From Sphingomonas phyllosphaerae (GTDB lineage Bacteria; Pseudomonadota; Alphaproteobacteria; Sphingomonadales; Sphingomonadaceae): DNA of 64,000 bases. Both the position numbers and the translations under genes were made by a program. The notes under the pieces were generated by a model, which saw only the letters and a list, made by a program, of their open reading frames with translations, had not been told where the DNA came from and did not search any database. The DNA lies in assembly GCA_036946405.1 (NCBI GenBank), contig JAQIJC010000001.1, positions 2,053,001 to 2,117,000 of the forward strand. The letters run 5' to 3'. Numbering within the stretch: the stretch's first letter is position 1; each line of letters starts with the position of its first letter. Below are positions 17,288 to 25,786 of this stretch, piece by piece.

Positions 17288-18256
17288 TCATTCCCTCAAC
17301 CGTACCCGCGCCACCATTCTGCGCACCTGCGCGCTCACCAAGGCTGGATTCTCCTCGGCGATCGGATGATGGTTGTGCGTCGCCACCACCATCTCGCCGC
17401 GCCGCGACAGCTGTGCGAGCCGTGCCTGCGCCGCCGGCCATTCGCGTTCGTACTTCTCCGGCACCCCCATGCCGCCAGCCAGGCCATGGCGGATCACGAT
17501 CAGCGGCCGACTGCCCAGCATGCCCGCGATCGCCTGTGGTCGATCGCCCGTCGGCGTTCGCTCCCAGCTGTCGATCGGATCGCGCGCCTGTCCCGGCATC
17601 GCGCGCGACCAGACCGCGTCGAACTGCCCGCGCAGATCGGTCGGCAGATCCTCGACCCACGAAGGCACCGCATATGGCAGGATCAAACGCACGATGCCGA
17701 GCCGCCAGCCGGCCTGCCACAGCGGGTCGGTGAGCCGCAGCATCGCAAACTTGTCCGGCATGCCGCGGAACCACAGCGCCGGCTCCGATCCGTCGACCGT
17801 CACCATTCCGGCCACCCGCTGCGGCGCGCGACGGAAGAAGGCGAGGGCGATGACGTTGCCGCCCGACTCCGGCACCAGCACGAGCGGCCCGTCGACACCG
17901 CCGCGCGCCAGCAATCGTTCGAGATCGTCGACCTGCTCGCGCAGCCCCATCGCATGCGGCGCGGGATCGCTCCACCCCAGCCCGGCGCGGTCGTAGCTGC
18001 ACACGCGCGTATCGGCAGCGATCCGGCGCTGCGCGGCGTACATCGTCACCGAGGGTGTACCGTCGCCTGACAGCAGCAGCACGGTCGGTGTTCCTTCGCC
18101 GGCGCACCATAGGTGCAGTCGATGGTCACCGACCGAGATCAACTGTCCGGGCGCGGGATGCTCCACCGCATCGATCCGCTCGCCGCGGTGTTGATAGATA
18201 GCGCCCGTCAGCAGCAGCGCTGTTACGCCGAAGGTGATCCACAAGGCCCTGCGCAT
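17288..18256 (-). CDS. Alpha/beta hydrolase, membrane-anchored or exported
   Basis: A 322-residue protein with an N-terminal hydrophobic segment (RRALWITFGVTALLLTGAI) that could anchor it in the membrane. The hydrolase fold starts with PTVLLLSGDG (oxyanion strand) and SYDRAGLGWSD. The nucleophile elbow reads LVPESGGNVI, a GxSxG variant in which Pro replaces the first Gly. VTVDGSEPA follows, and HNHHPIAEENP near the end likely carries the catalytic His. The substrate cannot be inferred. I chose ATG 18256 over 18301 because it places the hydrophobic segment right after two Arg. Confidence 0.82.
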   Translation of the reverse strand: MRRALWITFGVTALLLTGAIYQHRGERIDAVEHPAPGQLISVGDHRLHLWCAGEGTPTVLLLSGDGTPSVTMYAAQRRIAADTRVCSYDRAGLGWSDPAPHAMGLREQVDDLERLLARGGVDGPLVLVPESGGNVIALAFFRRAPQRVAGMVTVDGSEPALWFRGMPDKFAMLRLTDPLWQAGWRLGIVRLILPYAVPSWVEDLPTDLRGQFDAVWSRAMPGQARDPIDSWERTPTGDRPQAIAGMLGSRPLIVIRHGLAGGMGVPEKYEREWPAAQARLAQLSRRGEMVVATHNHHPIAEENPALVSAQVRRMVARVRLRE

Positions 18257-18768
18257 TTTCGTTCCCAACGCTTCCGAGGCGTCAGCATTCCATCGCGACA
18301 TGGCACGATCGCGGCCACTTCGAGATCAAGGCGTGACGCGACCACCCCCCGTCGCCCCTGCGCAGGCAGGGGCCCATGTCTGTCTCGTGCGTCGATACCG
18401 CCGACACATCCATGTCGCCCCTGTGTCAGCCGCCCCGCACGACGCGACAGCGATAGGCCCCTGCCTGCGCAGGGGCGACGACGCGGGAGGCGGTCGGATC
18501 GCCTGTCACGCCCGACGACGCCGGCCGCGCGCCTGTCCTACACCCGGAGTCGCATGATACATCCCGGCGATGCCAACTCGCTCACCCACCGCGCGACGTC
18601 AGACCTTCGGCCCGATCGGGCTCCACGAAAACACCCCGCCATCGTCTCAACATTCGCAACATTCGCGCCGGCAACACACTGGAGCGGCAACATATCCTCA
18701 CCGACCATCCATGCTTGCGCCGCGCCACCCGGATAGGAGCACGGCTCTCTCTTCCCGCGGAGCCCTCC
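18257..18768. repeat. Palindromic repeats in a 512-base spacer
   Basis: This divergent spacer between the hydrolase and the exported-protein gene holds no gene I can support. Two inverted arms of the CGCCCCTGCGCAGGCAGGGG family lie at 18351-18374 and 18456-18479 with about 80 bases between, forming one large stem. The rest (18480-18768) shows no motif I recognise; promoters for both flanking genes must lie here. Confidence 0.75.
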
Positions 18769-19485
18769 ATGCGTATCGCCACCGCCACGACCCTGCTCGC
18801 CACCATGCTCATCACCGCCACCGGAGCGGCGGCACAGACCACCTATCCGGCGATCCCCGAACCGATGATCTTCGACATGATGCGCCCGCTCGGCGCGCAG
18901 AAGGGCGAAATGGAGGTCAATGCGCTGGCGATGACCACTTCGCCGTTCCGTCCGCGCGAGGCGGAGTGGGCACCCGAACTGGAATATGCGTTCGCGGACG
19001 GGAAGGCGATCGAGTTCGAGCTGCCCTTCAACGGCGCACGGCTGGAGGCGCTCAAGCTCGGCTTGCAGGCGGCGTTCGGCGCGTCGGCGGACGGGCGCAG
19101 CGCGCATGGCGTGCAATATCTCGGCATCTACGACCGTGACACCGGCCGGTACAGCAATGCGTTGCTCTATATGGCCGGGCATCGCTTCGACGCGCGCTGG
19201 AGCATGATGAACATGGTCGGCCTCGACGACATCGCCCTCAAGCGCCGAAACGGGCGCAACGCGCTGTTGCTCAACCATGCGACCTTCTACGACGTCAGTG
19301 CCAAGACGGTGGCCGGTGTCGAACTGAACGTCGCAGGTGGTGCGGAACGGCTGGTCCGCGTCGCACCGCAGCTGCACCAGCGGCTGGCCGACAAGATCAA
19401 CGTGCAGGCCGCGGCGGGCGTCGAGAAGCACCGCCACCACCGCGTGCGCCCTGCGCTCGGGGTGCGGCTGGTGCGCGAACTCTGA
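18769..19485 (+). CDS. Exported protein, possibly an outer-membrane beta-barrel
   Basis: A 238-residue protein with a clear signal peptide (RIATATTLLATMLITATGAAAQ). The mature part shows alternating polar/hydrophobic stretches such as PELEYAFADGKAIEFELPF and NALLYMAGHRFDARWSMMN that would suit beta-strands. AGVELNVAGG and a basic, His-rich end (VEKHRHHRVRPALGVRLV) follow. I do not recognise a named family; the pattern resembles small barrel-type proteins of proteobacteria. The ATG at 18769 was chosen for the signal peptide. It is 18 bases before a HAD phosphatase on the same strand, so the two may be cotranscribed. Confidence 0.65.
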   Translation: MRIATATTLLATMLITATGAAAQTTYPAIPEPMIFDMMRPLGAQKGEMEVNALAMTTSPFRPREAEWAPELEYAFADGKAIEFELPFNGARLEALKLGLQAAFGASADGRSAHGVQYLGIYDRDTGRYSNALLYMAGHRFDARWSMMNMVGLDDIALKRRNGRNALLLNHATFYDVSAKTVAGVELNVAGGAERLVRVAPQLHQRLADKINVQAAAGVEKHRHHRVRPALGVRLVREL

Positions 19486-19503
19486 CGCCGGTAGAAGCGC
19501 GCC

Positions 19504-20205
19504 ATGCCGATCGATCTCATCTGCCTCGATGCCGACGACACTTTGTGGCACAACATGCGCTTCTTCGCCGCTGCCGAGCAGGCGTTCGCCGAGCTGGTCG
19601 CGCCCTATGCCGACGATGCTGCGGCGCGCGAACGGATGCAGGCGATCGAGATCCGCAACCTGCGGCATTATGGCTATGGCGCGAAGAGCTTCACGCTCTC
19701 GATGGTCGAAACCGCGCTCGAACTGGCAGGCGACGACCTGCCGGCGGCGAGCGTGCGCCGCATTCTCGCGATCGGCCGCGAACTGCTCGCGCATCCGGTC
19801 GAGTTACTCGACGGCATCGGCGAGACGCTGGAGCGGTTGGCCGCAATCGGGCGACTGGTGCTGGTGACCAAGGGCGATCTGCTCCATCAGGAAGTGAAGC
19901 TTGCCGCGTCAGGTCTGGGGCAGTTGTTCACCGGGGTGGAGATCGTCAGCGACAAGCGTGCCGAGACGTTCGTTCGCGTCTTCCACCGCTATGGCTGCGC
20001 GCCCGAACGCGCGCTGATGGCGGGCGATTCGATGCGCTCGGACGTGCTCCCCGCGCTGGAGGCGGGGGCATGGGGCGCCTACATCCCGCAGCCGCTGGCC
20101 TGGGCGCACGAGGTGGCGACGGCCCCGACCGACCACCCGCGCTTCCGGCAATTGTCGCGGCTGGCGGAGTTGCCGGGCTGGATCGAGGAGATCGGGGGCA
20201 TTTGA
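19504..20205 (+). CDS. HAD-superfamily hydrolase (phosphatase)
   Basis: A 233-residue cytoplasmic phosphatase of the haloacid dehalogenase type. Motif I is CLDADDTLW (nucleophile Asp and acid Asp two residues later). Motif II is the Thr in LVLVTKGD, motif III the Lys in VSDKRAETF, and motif IV the GDSMRSD acidic pair. A helical cap lies between motifs I and II (residues ~20-90). Substrate unknown; the cap type fits small phospho-metabolite phosphatases. It ends with a palindromic repeat starting six bases after the stop. Confidence 0.87.
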   Translation: MPIDLICLDADDTLWHNMRFFAAAEQAFAELVAPYADDAAARERMQAIEIRNLRHYGYGAKSFTLSMVETALELAGDDLPAASVRRILAIGRELLAHPVELLDGIGETLERLAAIGRLVLVTKGDLLHQEVKLAASGLGQLFTGVEIVSDKRAETFVRVFHRYGCAPERALMAGDSMRSDVLPALEAGAWGAYIPQPLAWAHEVATAPTDHPRFRQLSRLAELPGWIEEIGGI

Positions 20206-20210
20206 TATTC

Positions 20211-20303
20211 GTCATTCCCGCGCAGGCGGGAATCCAGAACCACTGACGTAGCGGTTCTTCCGGGAACCTGCGCGTCTGGATTCCCGCCTGCGCGGGAATG
20301 ACG
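20211..20303. repeat. Long perfect palindrome (GTCATTCCCG family)
   Basis: Arms of about 28 bases, beginning GTCATTCCCGCGCAGGCGGG on the left and ending CTGCGCGGGAATGAC on the right, match exactly. Inner GAACC and GGTTC also pair. It lies between the HAD gene and the convergent TonB-receptor gene and probably ends both transcripts. A diverged copy is at 23733-23826. Confidence 0.85.
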
Positions 20304-20341
20304 TAAAAGGTGGGGAGGCCGAAGCCCCCCCAAGTGTCACC

Positions 20342-22672
20342 TCAGTCGAACTTGCCGCTCAGCGAGACACCGACGATCCGCGGTTCGTTGAACACCGCGG
20401 CGTTATAGTTCTCGATCACGCCCTTGAGGTTCTTCTCGTTGGTGATGTTGCGCGCGAACGCCGCGATCTCATAGCGGCCGTCGGCGGTCGTGAAGCCGGC
20501 CTTGAGCCCCAGCTCCAGATTGTCGCTCGCGAAGAATTCACGGGTCTTGTACAGGACGAAGTTGGTGTACCCCTGCATGTTGACGTCGCTCGCTACGAAG
20601 AAGTTGCCGCGATCCGACAGCGGAATGTCGTAGCGGACCGCCGCATCGACCTGCCACCGCGGCGCGTTCGGCAGTGGATTGCCGTCGATCTGCGCCAGCA
20701 CTGCCGGCGCGCCGAAGATCGTCGCTCTCACCGTCGGGTCGAGCACCGTACAGGTCACCTGACCATTGAAGGCGCAAACCTGTGCGAAGACACGCTTGTC
20801 CTTGATCTCGGTGTGGATCGCGCTGCCGCCGAGCGAGAAGGTGATGTTGCGGATCGGCCGCCAGTCCATCTCGGCCTCGACGCCATAGGCATTTGCGTGA
20901 TCGGCGTTGAAAAGCGTGCCGTTGCCGTTCGCGTCATTGCCGTTCAACTGGATGTCGTTGACGCGGTAGGTGAAGGCGGTGGCGTTGACGCGCAGCTTGG
21001 AGGTCGGCTGGGTCTTCACGCCCGCCTCGTACGACATGATCGTCTCGCTGTTCGCGGTCGAGAAGGGCGTGTTGAACACCGCCGACCGCCCCTGGATCGT
21101 CGGGCCGCGGAAACCGCGTGCGACACGGGCATAGATGCTCGCGATCGGATCGATCTCGTACAGCGCCGACAGATCCCAGCTCGGTTCCTTGCCGGTCAGC
21201 TTGATCGCTCGCGGTGCGGTCGCCGGGAAGGTGTCGACGGTGCCCGCGGCGTTCCGCCCGGCGCGCACCAGCCGCGTCTCCTTGTCGTCCTCGGTGTAGC
21301 GCGCGCCGGCGGTCAGCGTCAGCCGCTCGGCAAGGCGGTAGCTCGCCTGCCCGAACACCGCCCAGCTGGTGTTGACGTTGTGCAGCCGCACCCAGTTGTT
21401 GACGTTGCGCTGCGGGTCGCCCGGCGACAGGAAATAGCCGCGCTGGTAGAATTCGGTGTCGTCGCGGCTATCGAAATAGAAGCCGCCGAATTGCCACTTG
21501 AACGCGCCATCGCCGTTGCTGGCGAGACGGACTTCCTGCGTCCACTGGTCGAGGTCGCGGACCCGGCCCATGCTCTCGCCATAGCCCGCCCCGCCGAAAT
21601 TGGTCGCCGCGCCACCGTCGGTGTCGCCGCGGCTGTAGCCCGAGGTCGTCTCATAGGCGGTGATCGAGGTCAGCGTCGCCGCGCCGAAATCCCACGCCGC
21701 GTTCACCGACCCGCCATAGGTCTTGTACGCCTGCGGGTTGTTCGCGCCCTCGTCGAGCGCGACGCGGTCGCGCGGTTCGAGGTTCATGTTGTTCTGCCCC
21801 TTGATGAGCGCGCCGCGGTGGAACACCGTCGACGTGCCCTCATAGGAGCGGACGTGGCCCGATAGGTTGACCGACAGCGTCTCGGTCGGGGTCAGCAGCA
21901 CCTGCAGGCGCGCGTCGCGCTCGTCGAAGCCACCCATCGCGTCGCGGCCCGGGCGCGTGCCGTCCCGGCTGGCGCCGGTGTAGCTGTTGTCGATCCAGTC
22001 GTCGCGATGCTGGTACAGGCCCGACAGCCGCACCGCGATCTTGTCCTGCACGATCGGCCCGCCGACGCCGGCGTCGAAGGTGACGGTGTTGTACGAGCCA
22101 TAGGACGCATTGAAGCGGCTCGACCAAGTCTGGCCGGGACGGATCGTATCGAACTTGATGATGCCCGCGGTGGTGTTACGCCCGAACAGCGAGCCCTGCG
22201 GCCCGCGCAGCACCTCGACATTGGCGACGTCATAGACCGGATTCGACTTCAGGACGACATGCTCCAGCACGACATCGTCCTGGATGATCGACACCGGCTG
22301 CGAGGCGCCGAGATAGAAGTCGATGTTGCCGAGCCCCCGGATGTAGAAGCGCGGAAAGATGCGGCCGGTGGTCGTCTCGGCATACAGGCCCGGCACGCGC
22401 CCGGCGAGCGCCAGCGCGTCCTCGCCACCCGCCTGAAAGGTGCGCAGGTCGTCGCCGTTGACCACCGCGACCGACACCGGCACGCGGCGCAGGTTCTCGG
22501 TCCGGCGCTCGGCCGTCACCACCACCTCGCCGAGCCCCGCATCCGCCTCGCCGGGCGTCGCCTCGGTCGCGGCGGGCACGGTGCCGCCGGTCTGCGCGGC
22601 GGCGGGTATGGCGGACAGCGCCACGCCGGCGGCAAGGCTGGCGAGCAGGATCGATTTCGACGAACGACGCAT
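20342..22672 (-). CDS. TonB-dependent outer-membrane receptor
   Basis: A 776-residue receptor. A signal peptide (SILLASLAAGVALSAIPAAAQ) is followed by the plug: EVVVTAERRTENLRRVPVSV (TonB-box region and start of plug), then RFYIRGLGN and VEVLRGPQGSLFGRNTTAG. The barrel ends with VGVSLSGKFD, a terminal signature for outer-membrane insertion (aromatic near the end). The substrate is not evident; no transporter or enzyme operon adjoins it. The start ATG 22672 has AAGGGG upstream. The spacer 22673-22988, shared with the divergent Tyr-rich protein, must hold its promoter. Confidence 0.93.
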   Translation of the reverse strand: MRRSSKSILLASLAAGVALSAIPAAAQTGGTVPAATEATPGEADAGLGEVVVTAERRTENLRRVPVSVAVVNGDDLRTFQAGGEDALALAGRVPGLYAETTTGRIFPRFYIRGLGNIDFYLGASQPVSIIQDDVVLEHVVLKSNPVYDVANVEVLRGPQGSLFGRNTTAGIIKFDTIRPGQTWSSRFNASYGSYNTVTFDAGVGGPIVQDKIAVRLSGLYQHRDDWIDNSYTGASRDGTRPGRDAMGGFDERDARLQVLLTPTETLSVNLSGHVRSYEGTSTVFHRGALIKGQNNMNLEPRDRVALDEGANNPQAYKTYGGSVNAAWDFGAATLTSITAYETTSGYSRGDTDGGAATNFGGAGYGESMGRVRDLDQWTQEVRLASNGDGAFKWQFGGFYFDSRDDTEFYQRGYFLSPGDPQRNVNNWVRLHNVNTSWAVFGQASYRLAERLTLTAGARYTEDDKETRLVRAGRNAAGTVDTFPATAPRAIKLTGKEPSWDLSALYEIDPIASIYARVARGFRGPTIQGRSAVFNTPFSTANSETIMSYEAGVKTQPTSKLRVNATAFTYRVNDIQLNGNDANGNGTLFNADHANAYGVEAEMDWRPIRNITFSLGGSAIHTEIKDKRVFAQVCAFNGQVTCTVLDPTVRATIFGAPAVLAQIDGNPLPNAPRWQVDAAVRYDIPLSDRGNFFVASDVNMQGYTNFVLYKTREFFASDNLELGLKAGFTTADGRYEIAAFARNITNEKNLKGVIENYNAAVFNEPRIVGVSLSGKFD

Positions 22673-22988
22673 GAGAACCCCTTGAGAAACGACAGGAAGG
22701 TCGCGCCGCCGGCACGCCGGCTGCTGCGGCGCTGATCTCCGGCGATGTTGACGGCTTCCTGTTGGTGGCGGCTAGGCGGCGAATGTGTCGAGATGATGAA
22801 GTATTGCGAAATATTTCCCGCAGGTTGCTTCTGTCAGCTTGGCCTTCGCCGGTTTCCGGAATGCGATTAAACCGCTGATGAATGCGCCATTCCGCACCGG
22901 TTCAGCCGCCTCGGTCCATAGCCACGGCACAGGCTCGTACACATATGCGTTCAGTTCAATCAGCGAGCGAGTGCAGGAGGTCCGGTTT
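22673..22988. promoter_or_regulatory. Divergent promoter spacer
   Basis: These 316 bases separate two divergent genes. The only marked element I see is an AT-rich patch with the palindrome GAAATATTTC at 22808-22817. A strong Shine-Dalgarno AGGAGG (22975-22980) serves the rightward gene. I saw no Fur box or riboswitch-like fold. Confidence 0.35.
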
Positions 22989-23357
22989 ATGTCTGCGTTG
23001 AAGAAGACCGTCTTGGCCACCGGCCTGATGGCGACAGCCCTGGCCAGTGCCGCGCCTGCGGAGGCGCAGCGTTACTGGCGTCATCGCGATCGCGGCGGCG
23101 ATACCGCAGCCGGTGCGTTGATCGGTGGCGTGATCGGGCTGGGGCTCGGTGCGGCGATCGCGTCGAGCAATCGCGATCGCTACTACGATCGCCGCTATGA
23201 CGATCGCGGCTATTACTACGACGATCGTTCCTACTACGCGCCGCCGCCGCGGGTCTATTATCGCGAGCGTTATTACGCTCCGCCGCCCCCGCGGGTCTAT
23301 TATGAGCCGCGCGGCTATTATCGCGGCTATGACGCACCAGGCTATTACGGCTGGTGA
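22989..23357 (+). CDS. Tyr-rich glycine-zipper exported protein
   Basis: A 122-residue protein with a signal peptide (KKTVLATGLMATALASAAPAEA). A glycine zipper follows: GALIGGVIGLGLGAAIAS, likely a membrane-inserting or oligomerising helix. The remaining ~65 residues are low complexity, with about a third Tyr, and repeat units such as YYAPPPRVYYRERYY and PPPRVYYEPRGYY. Short glycine-zipper proteins of this type are common in alphaproteobacteria and are thought to sit at the outer membrane; no function is known. ATG 22989 is fixed by the AGGAGG eight bases upstream. A perfect terminator follows. Confidence 0.82.
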   Translation: MSALKKTVLATGLMATALASAAPAEAQRYWRHRDRGGDTAAGALIGGVIGLGLGAAIASSNRDRYYDRRYDDRGYYYDDRSYYAPPPRVYYRERYYAPPPPRVYYEPRGYYRGYDAPGYYGW

Positions 23358-23366
23358 TGCGAAAGG

Positions 23367-23398
23367 CGGCGCGGGGGACGATCCCCGCGCCGTTTTTT
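23367..23398 (+). terminator. Rho-independent terminator
   Basis: CGGCGCGGGG (23367-23376) pairs perfectly with CCCCGCGCCG (23383-23392), followed directly by six T (23393-23398). It lies ten bases after the stop of the Tyr-rich protein gene. One of the clearest intrinsic terminators in the window. Confidence 0.92.
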
Positions 23399-23434
23399 GT
23401 GGCCGCGCGCGCCGCTTTGCGGCAAGGGCGCGGC

Positions 23435-23713
23435 ATGAGCGATACTCCTCCCGACCATCTGTCGATCGATCCGTCGAGCCCGTTCTTCGACCAGGACGCC
23501 CTGCAACGCGGCGTCGGCATCCGCTTCAAGGGCGTCGAGCGCCGCGACGTCGAGGAATATAGCATGTCAGAAGGCTGGGTGCGCGTCGCGCTTGGCAAGA
23601 AGGTCGACCGGCACGGGCGCCCGCTGACGATCAAGCTGACCGGCCCTGTCGAGGCCTATTTCGAGAATGCCGCCGCGGGTGAGCCCGAGGGCGCGGATCA
23701 GGACGAGGTGTAA
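23435..23713 (+). CDS. DUF3297 family protein
   Basis: A 92-residue cytoplasmic protein. The opening DTPPDHLSIDPSSPFFD and the core GVGIRFKGVER, VEEYSMSEGWVRV and DRHGRPLTIKLTGPVEAYF match DUF3297, a small, highly conserved proteobacterial family without known function. The ATG at 23435 gives the family length; an earlier ATG at 23354 would read through the preceding terminator. It ends in an acidic tail. It stands alone between a terminator and a palindrome. Confidence 0.88.
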   Translation: MSDTPPDHLSIDPSSPFFDQDALQRGVGIRFKGVERRDVEEYSMSEGWVRVALGKKVDRHGRPLTIKLTGPVEAYFENAAAGEPEGADQDEV

Positions 23714-23732
23714 GGTCGCCCCACCACCTATT

Positions 23733-23826
23733 GTCATCCCCGCGAAGGCGGGGACCCAGACGCGCAGGCCCGTCGTTAGAAGTACGAGCGTCAGAGGTTC
23801 TGGATTACCGCTTACGCGGGAATGAC
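23733..23826. repeat. Diverged palindromic repeat
   Basis: Left arm GTCATCCCCGCGAAGGCGGG and right arm CGCTTACGCGGGAATGAC; pairing is imperfect. It is a diverged relative of 20211-20303 and lies between the convergent DUF3297 and ABC-F genes. Confidence 0.75.
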
Positions 23827-23839
23827 GTGGGTTGAGGTT

Positions 23840-25705
23840 CTACGCCGCCTCCAGCGCCTCGCTCGCCGCCATCCAGCGCGCTTCCGCCGCCTCGATGCGG
23901 TCGTTCAGGTCGGCGCGGCGCTTCATCAATTCGGTCATCGTCAGCTTGGCGAGTTTCGCTTCCGCCTTTGACGGATCGAACATCGCCTGATCCACCGCGG
24001 CGCGTTCGGCGGTCAGCTTCGCCAACTCCGCCTCGGCATCGCGCGCCTCCTTCTTCAGCGCCTTGTCGTTCTCGCGCGCGGCGGCCGCGGCTTTGCGATC
24101 CTGCTTCGTGCCCTTCGGCTTGTCCGCGCCCTTGCCGTCGCCCGCCAGTACGAAGGCGATGTAGTCGTCGAGGCTGCCGTCGAACTCCTTCGCGGTGCCA
24201 TTGTCGACCAGCACCAGTCGGTCGGCGCTAAGCTCCACCATATGCCGGTCGTGGCTGACCAGCAGCACCGCGCCGGTATAGGCGTTGAGCGCCTGCACCA
24301 GCGCCTCGCGCGCATCGACGTCGAGGTGGTTGGTCGGCTCGTCGAGGATCAGCAGGTGCGGCGCCTCGCGCGTCACCAGCGCCAGCGCCAGCCGCGCGCG
24401 TTCGCCACCCGACATGCTGCCGACGCGCGCCGTCGCGCGATCGCCCGAGAAGCCGAATCGCCCGAGCTGTCCGCGCACCGCCGCCGGGGTCGCGCCGGGC
24501 ATCACGCGAGTCATATGCGCGAGCGGGGTGTCGTCCGCCTCGAGTTCCTCGACCTGATATTGCGTGAAATAGCCGACCTTCATCTTGCCGGTGGCGCTCA
24601 TGTCGCCGGCCATCGGCGTCAGTTGCGCGGCGAGCAGCCGCGCCAGCGTCGTCTTGCCGTTGCCGTTGCGGCCGAGCAGCGCGATGCGGTCCTCCGGATC
24701 CATTCGCAGGTTGAGCCGTGACAGGATCGGTGTTTCGCCATAGCCGACCGCGGCGTGATCGAGCGTGATGAGCGGCGGCCGCAACTCGGTCGGGTTTGGG
24801 AAATCGAAGCTGAGCGTCGGGTCGTTCACCGCCTCCGCGATCGGCTGCATCTTGGCGAGCATCTTGGCGCGGCTCTGCGCCTGTTTCGCGGTCGAGGCGC
24901 GCGCCGAGTTGCGCGCGACATAATCCTGCAGCTTGGCGCGTTGCGCGTCCTGGTTGGCCTTGGCCGCCGCGAGCTGCGCCAGCCGCTCGGCGCGCTGCCG
25001 CTCGAACGCGTCATAGCCGCCGGGATAGAGCGTCGTCTTGCCGCCCTGCAAATGCAGGATGTGGTCGACGACGTTGTTGAGGAAGTCGCGTTCGTGGCTG
25101 ACCACGACGATCGTCGCGCGATAGCTCTTGAGGAAGTCCTCCAGCCACATCACCGCTTCGAGATCGAGGTGGTTGCTCGGCTCGTCGAGCAGCAGCAGGT
25201 CGGGCTGCGAGAACAGCAAGGCCGCGAGCGCGACGCGCATCTTCCATCCGCCCGAGAAGCTGTCGAGCGGCTGGTTCTGCGCTTCTTCATCGAAGCCCAG
25301 TCCGACCAGGATACGCGCGGCGCGCGATGGCGCAGAATAGGCGTCGATCGCGATCAGCCGGTCGTGGACCTCGCCGAGCCGGTCCATGCAGCCGGTGCCG
25401 TCGAACGCCTCGGCTTCCGCGAGCAGTGCGGCGCGCTCGGTATCGGCCGCGAGCACGGTTTCGAGCGGCGTGGCATCGCCGGCGGGTGCCTCCTGCGCGA
25501 TATAGCCGATGCGTGCGCCGCGCGGCATGTCGGCCGAGCCTTCGTCGGGTTCGAGCAGACCGGCGATGACGCGCACCATCGTCGACTTGCCCGCGCCGTT
25601 GCGCCCGATCAGCCCGACACGGCTGCCAGGAGGAAGCGCGGCGCTGGCGCGGTCGAGGATCGTGCGGCCGCCAAGCCGCACGGTGATGCCGTTGAGAGAA
25701 AGCAT
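23840..25705 (-). CDS. ABC-F family ATPase (ribosome-associated type)
   Basis: A 621-residue protein with two ATP-binding cassettes and no membrane segment. Cassette 1 has GRNGAGKST, signature FSGGWKMR and LLLLDEPSNHLD. Cassette 2 has GRNGNGKTT, signature MSGGERAR and LLILDEPTNHLD. The linker between them (residues ~235-300) is highly charged and helical, as in proteins that reach into the ribosomal P/E site. A C-terminal coiled coil (~residues 535-615, AAAARENDKALKKEARDAE and beyond) resembles the Uup/YheS group. Role: translation factor that rescues or tunes stalled ribosomes; a resistance role is less likely from sequence alone. Confidence 0.92.
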   Translation of the reverse strand: MLSLNGITVRLGGRTILDRASAALPPGSRVGLIGRNGAGKSTMVRVIAGLLEPDEGSADMPRGARIGYIAQEAPAGDATPLETVLAADTERAALLAEAEAFDGTGCMDRLGEVHDRLIAIDAYSAPSRAARILVGLGFDEEAQNQPLDSFSGGWKMRVALAALLFSQPDLLLLDEPSNHLDLEAVMWLEDFLKSYRATIVVVSHERDFLNNVVDHILHLQGGKTTLYPGGYDAFERQRAERLAQLAAAKANQDAQRAKLQDYVARNSARASTAKQAQSRAKMLAKMQPIAEAVNDPTLSFDFPNPTELRPPLITLDHAAVGYGETPILSRLNLRMDPEDRIALLGRNGNGKTTLARLLAAQLTPMAGDMSATGKMKVGYFTQYQVEELEADDTPLAHMTRVMPGATPAAVRGQLGRFGFSGDRATARVGSMSGGERARLALALVTREAPHLLILDEPTNHLDVDAREALVQALNAYTGAVLLVSHDRHMVELSADRLVLVDNGTAKEFDGSLDDYIAFVLAGDGKGADKPKGTKQDRKAAAAARENDKALKKEARDAEAELAKLTAERAAVDQAMFDPSKAEAKLAKLTMTELMKRRADLNDRIEAAEARWMAASEALEAA

Positions 25706-25786
25706 GCGCGCGCCTGTAGCCGAACGCGGCGGATCGGGAAAGGGAGGGGCATCAGCGCCGGGATACGAGAGTGGTGCGTATCGTCC

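Noticed and set aside
15306..18110. A minus-strand open frame of over 900 codons antisense to typA and the spacer
   Set aside because: Its product is Arg/Asp/His-rich low-complexity sequence without motifs, as expected from the opposite strand of a GC-rich gene; typA on the plus strand is unmistakable.
22673..22988. Riboswitch (for example cobalamin) upstream of the TonB receptor
   Set aside because: I looked for a conserved box and multi-stem fold and saw none; the gene-proximal sequence is simple GC-rich DNA.
22772..23020. An 82-codon minus-strand ORF in the divergent spacer
   Set aside because: It overlaps the strong Shine-Dalgarno and start of the Tyr-rich protein gene and has no motif; its region is needed for promoters.
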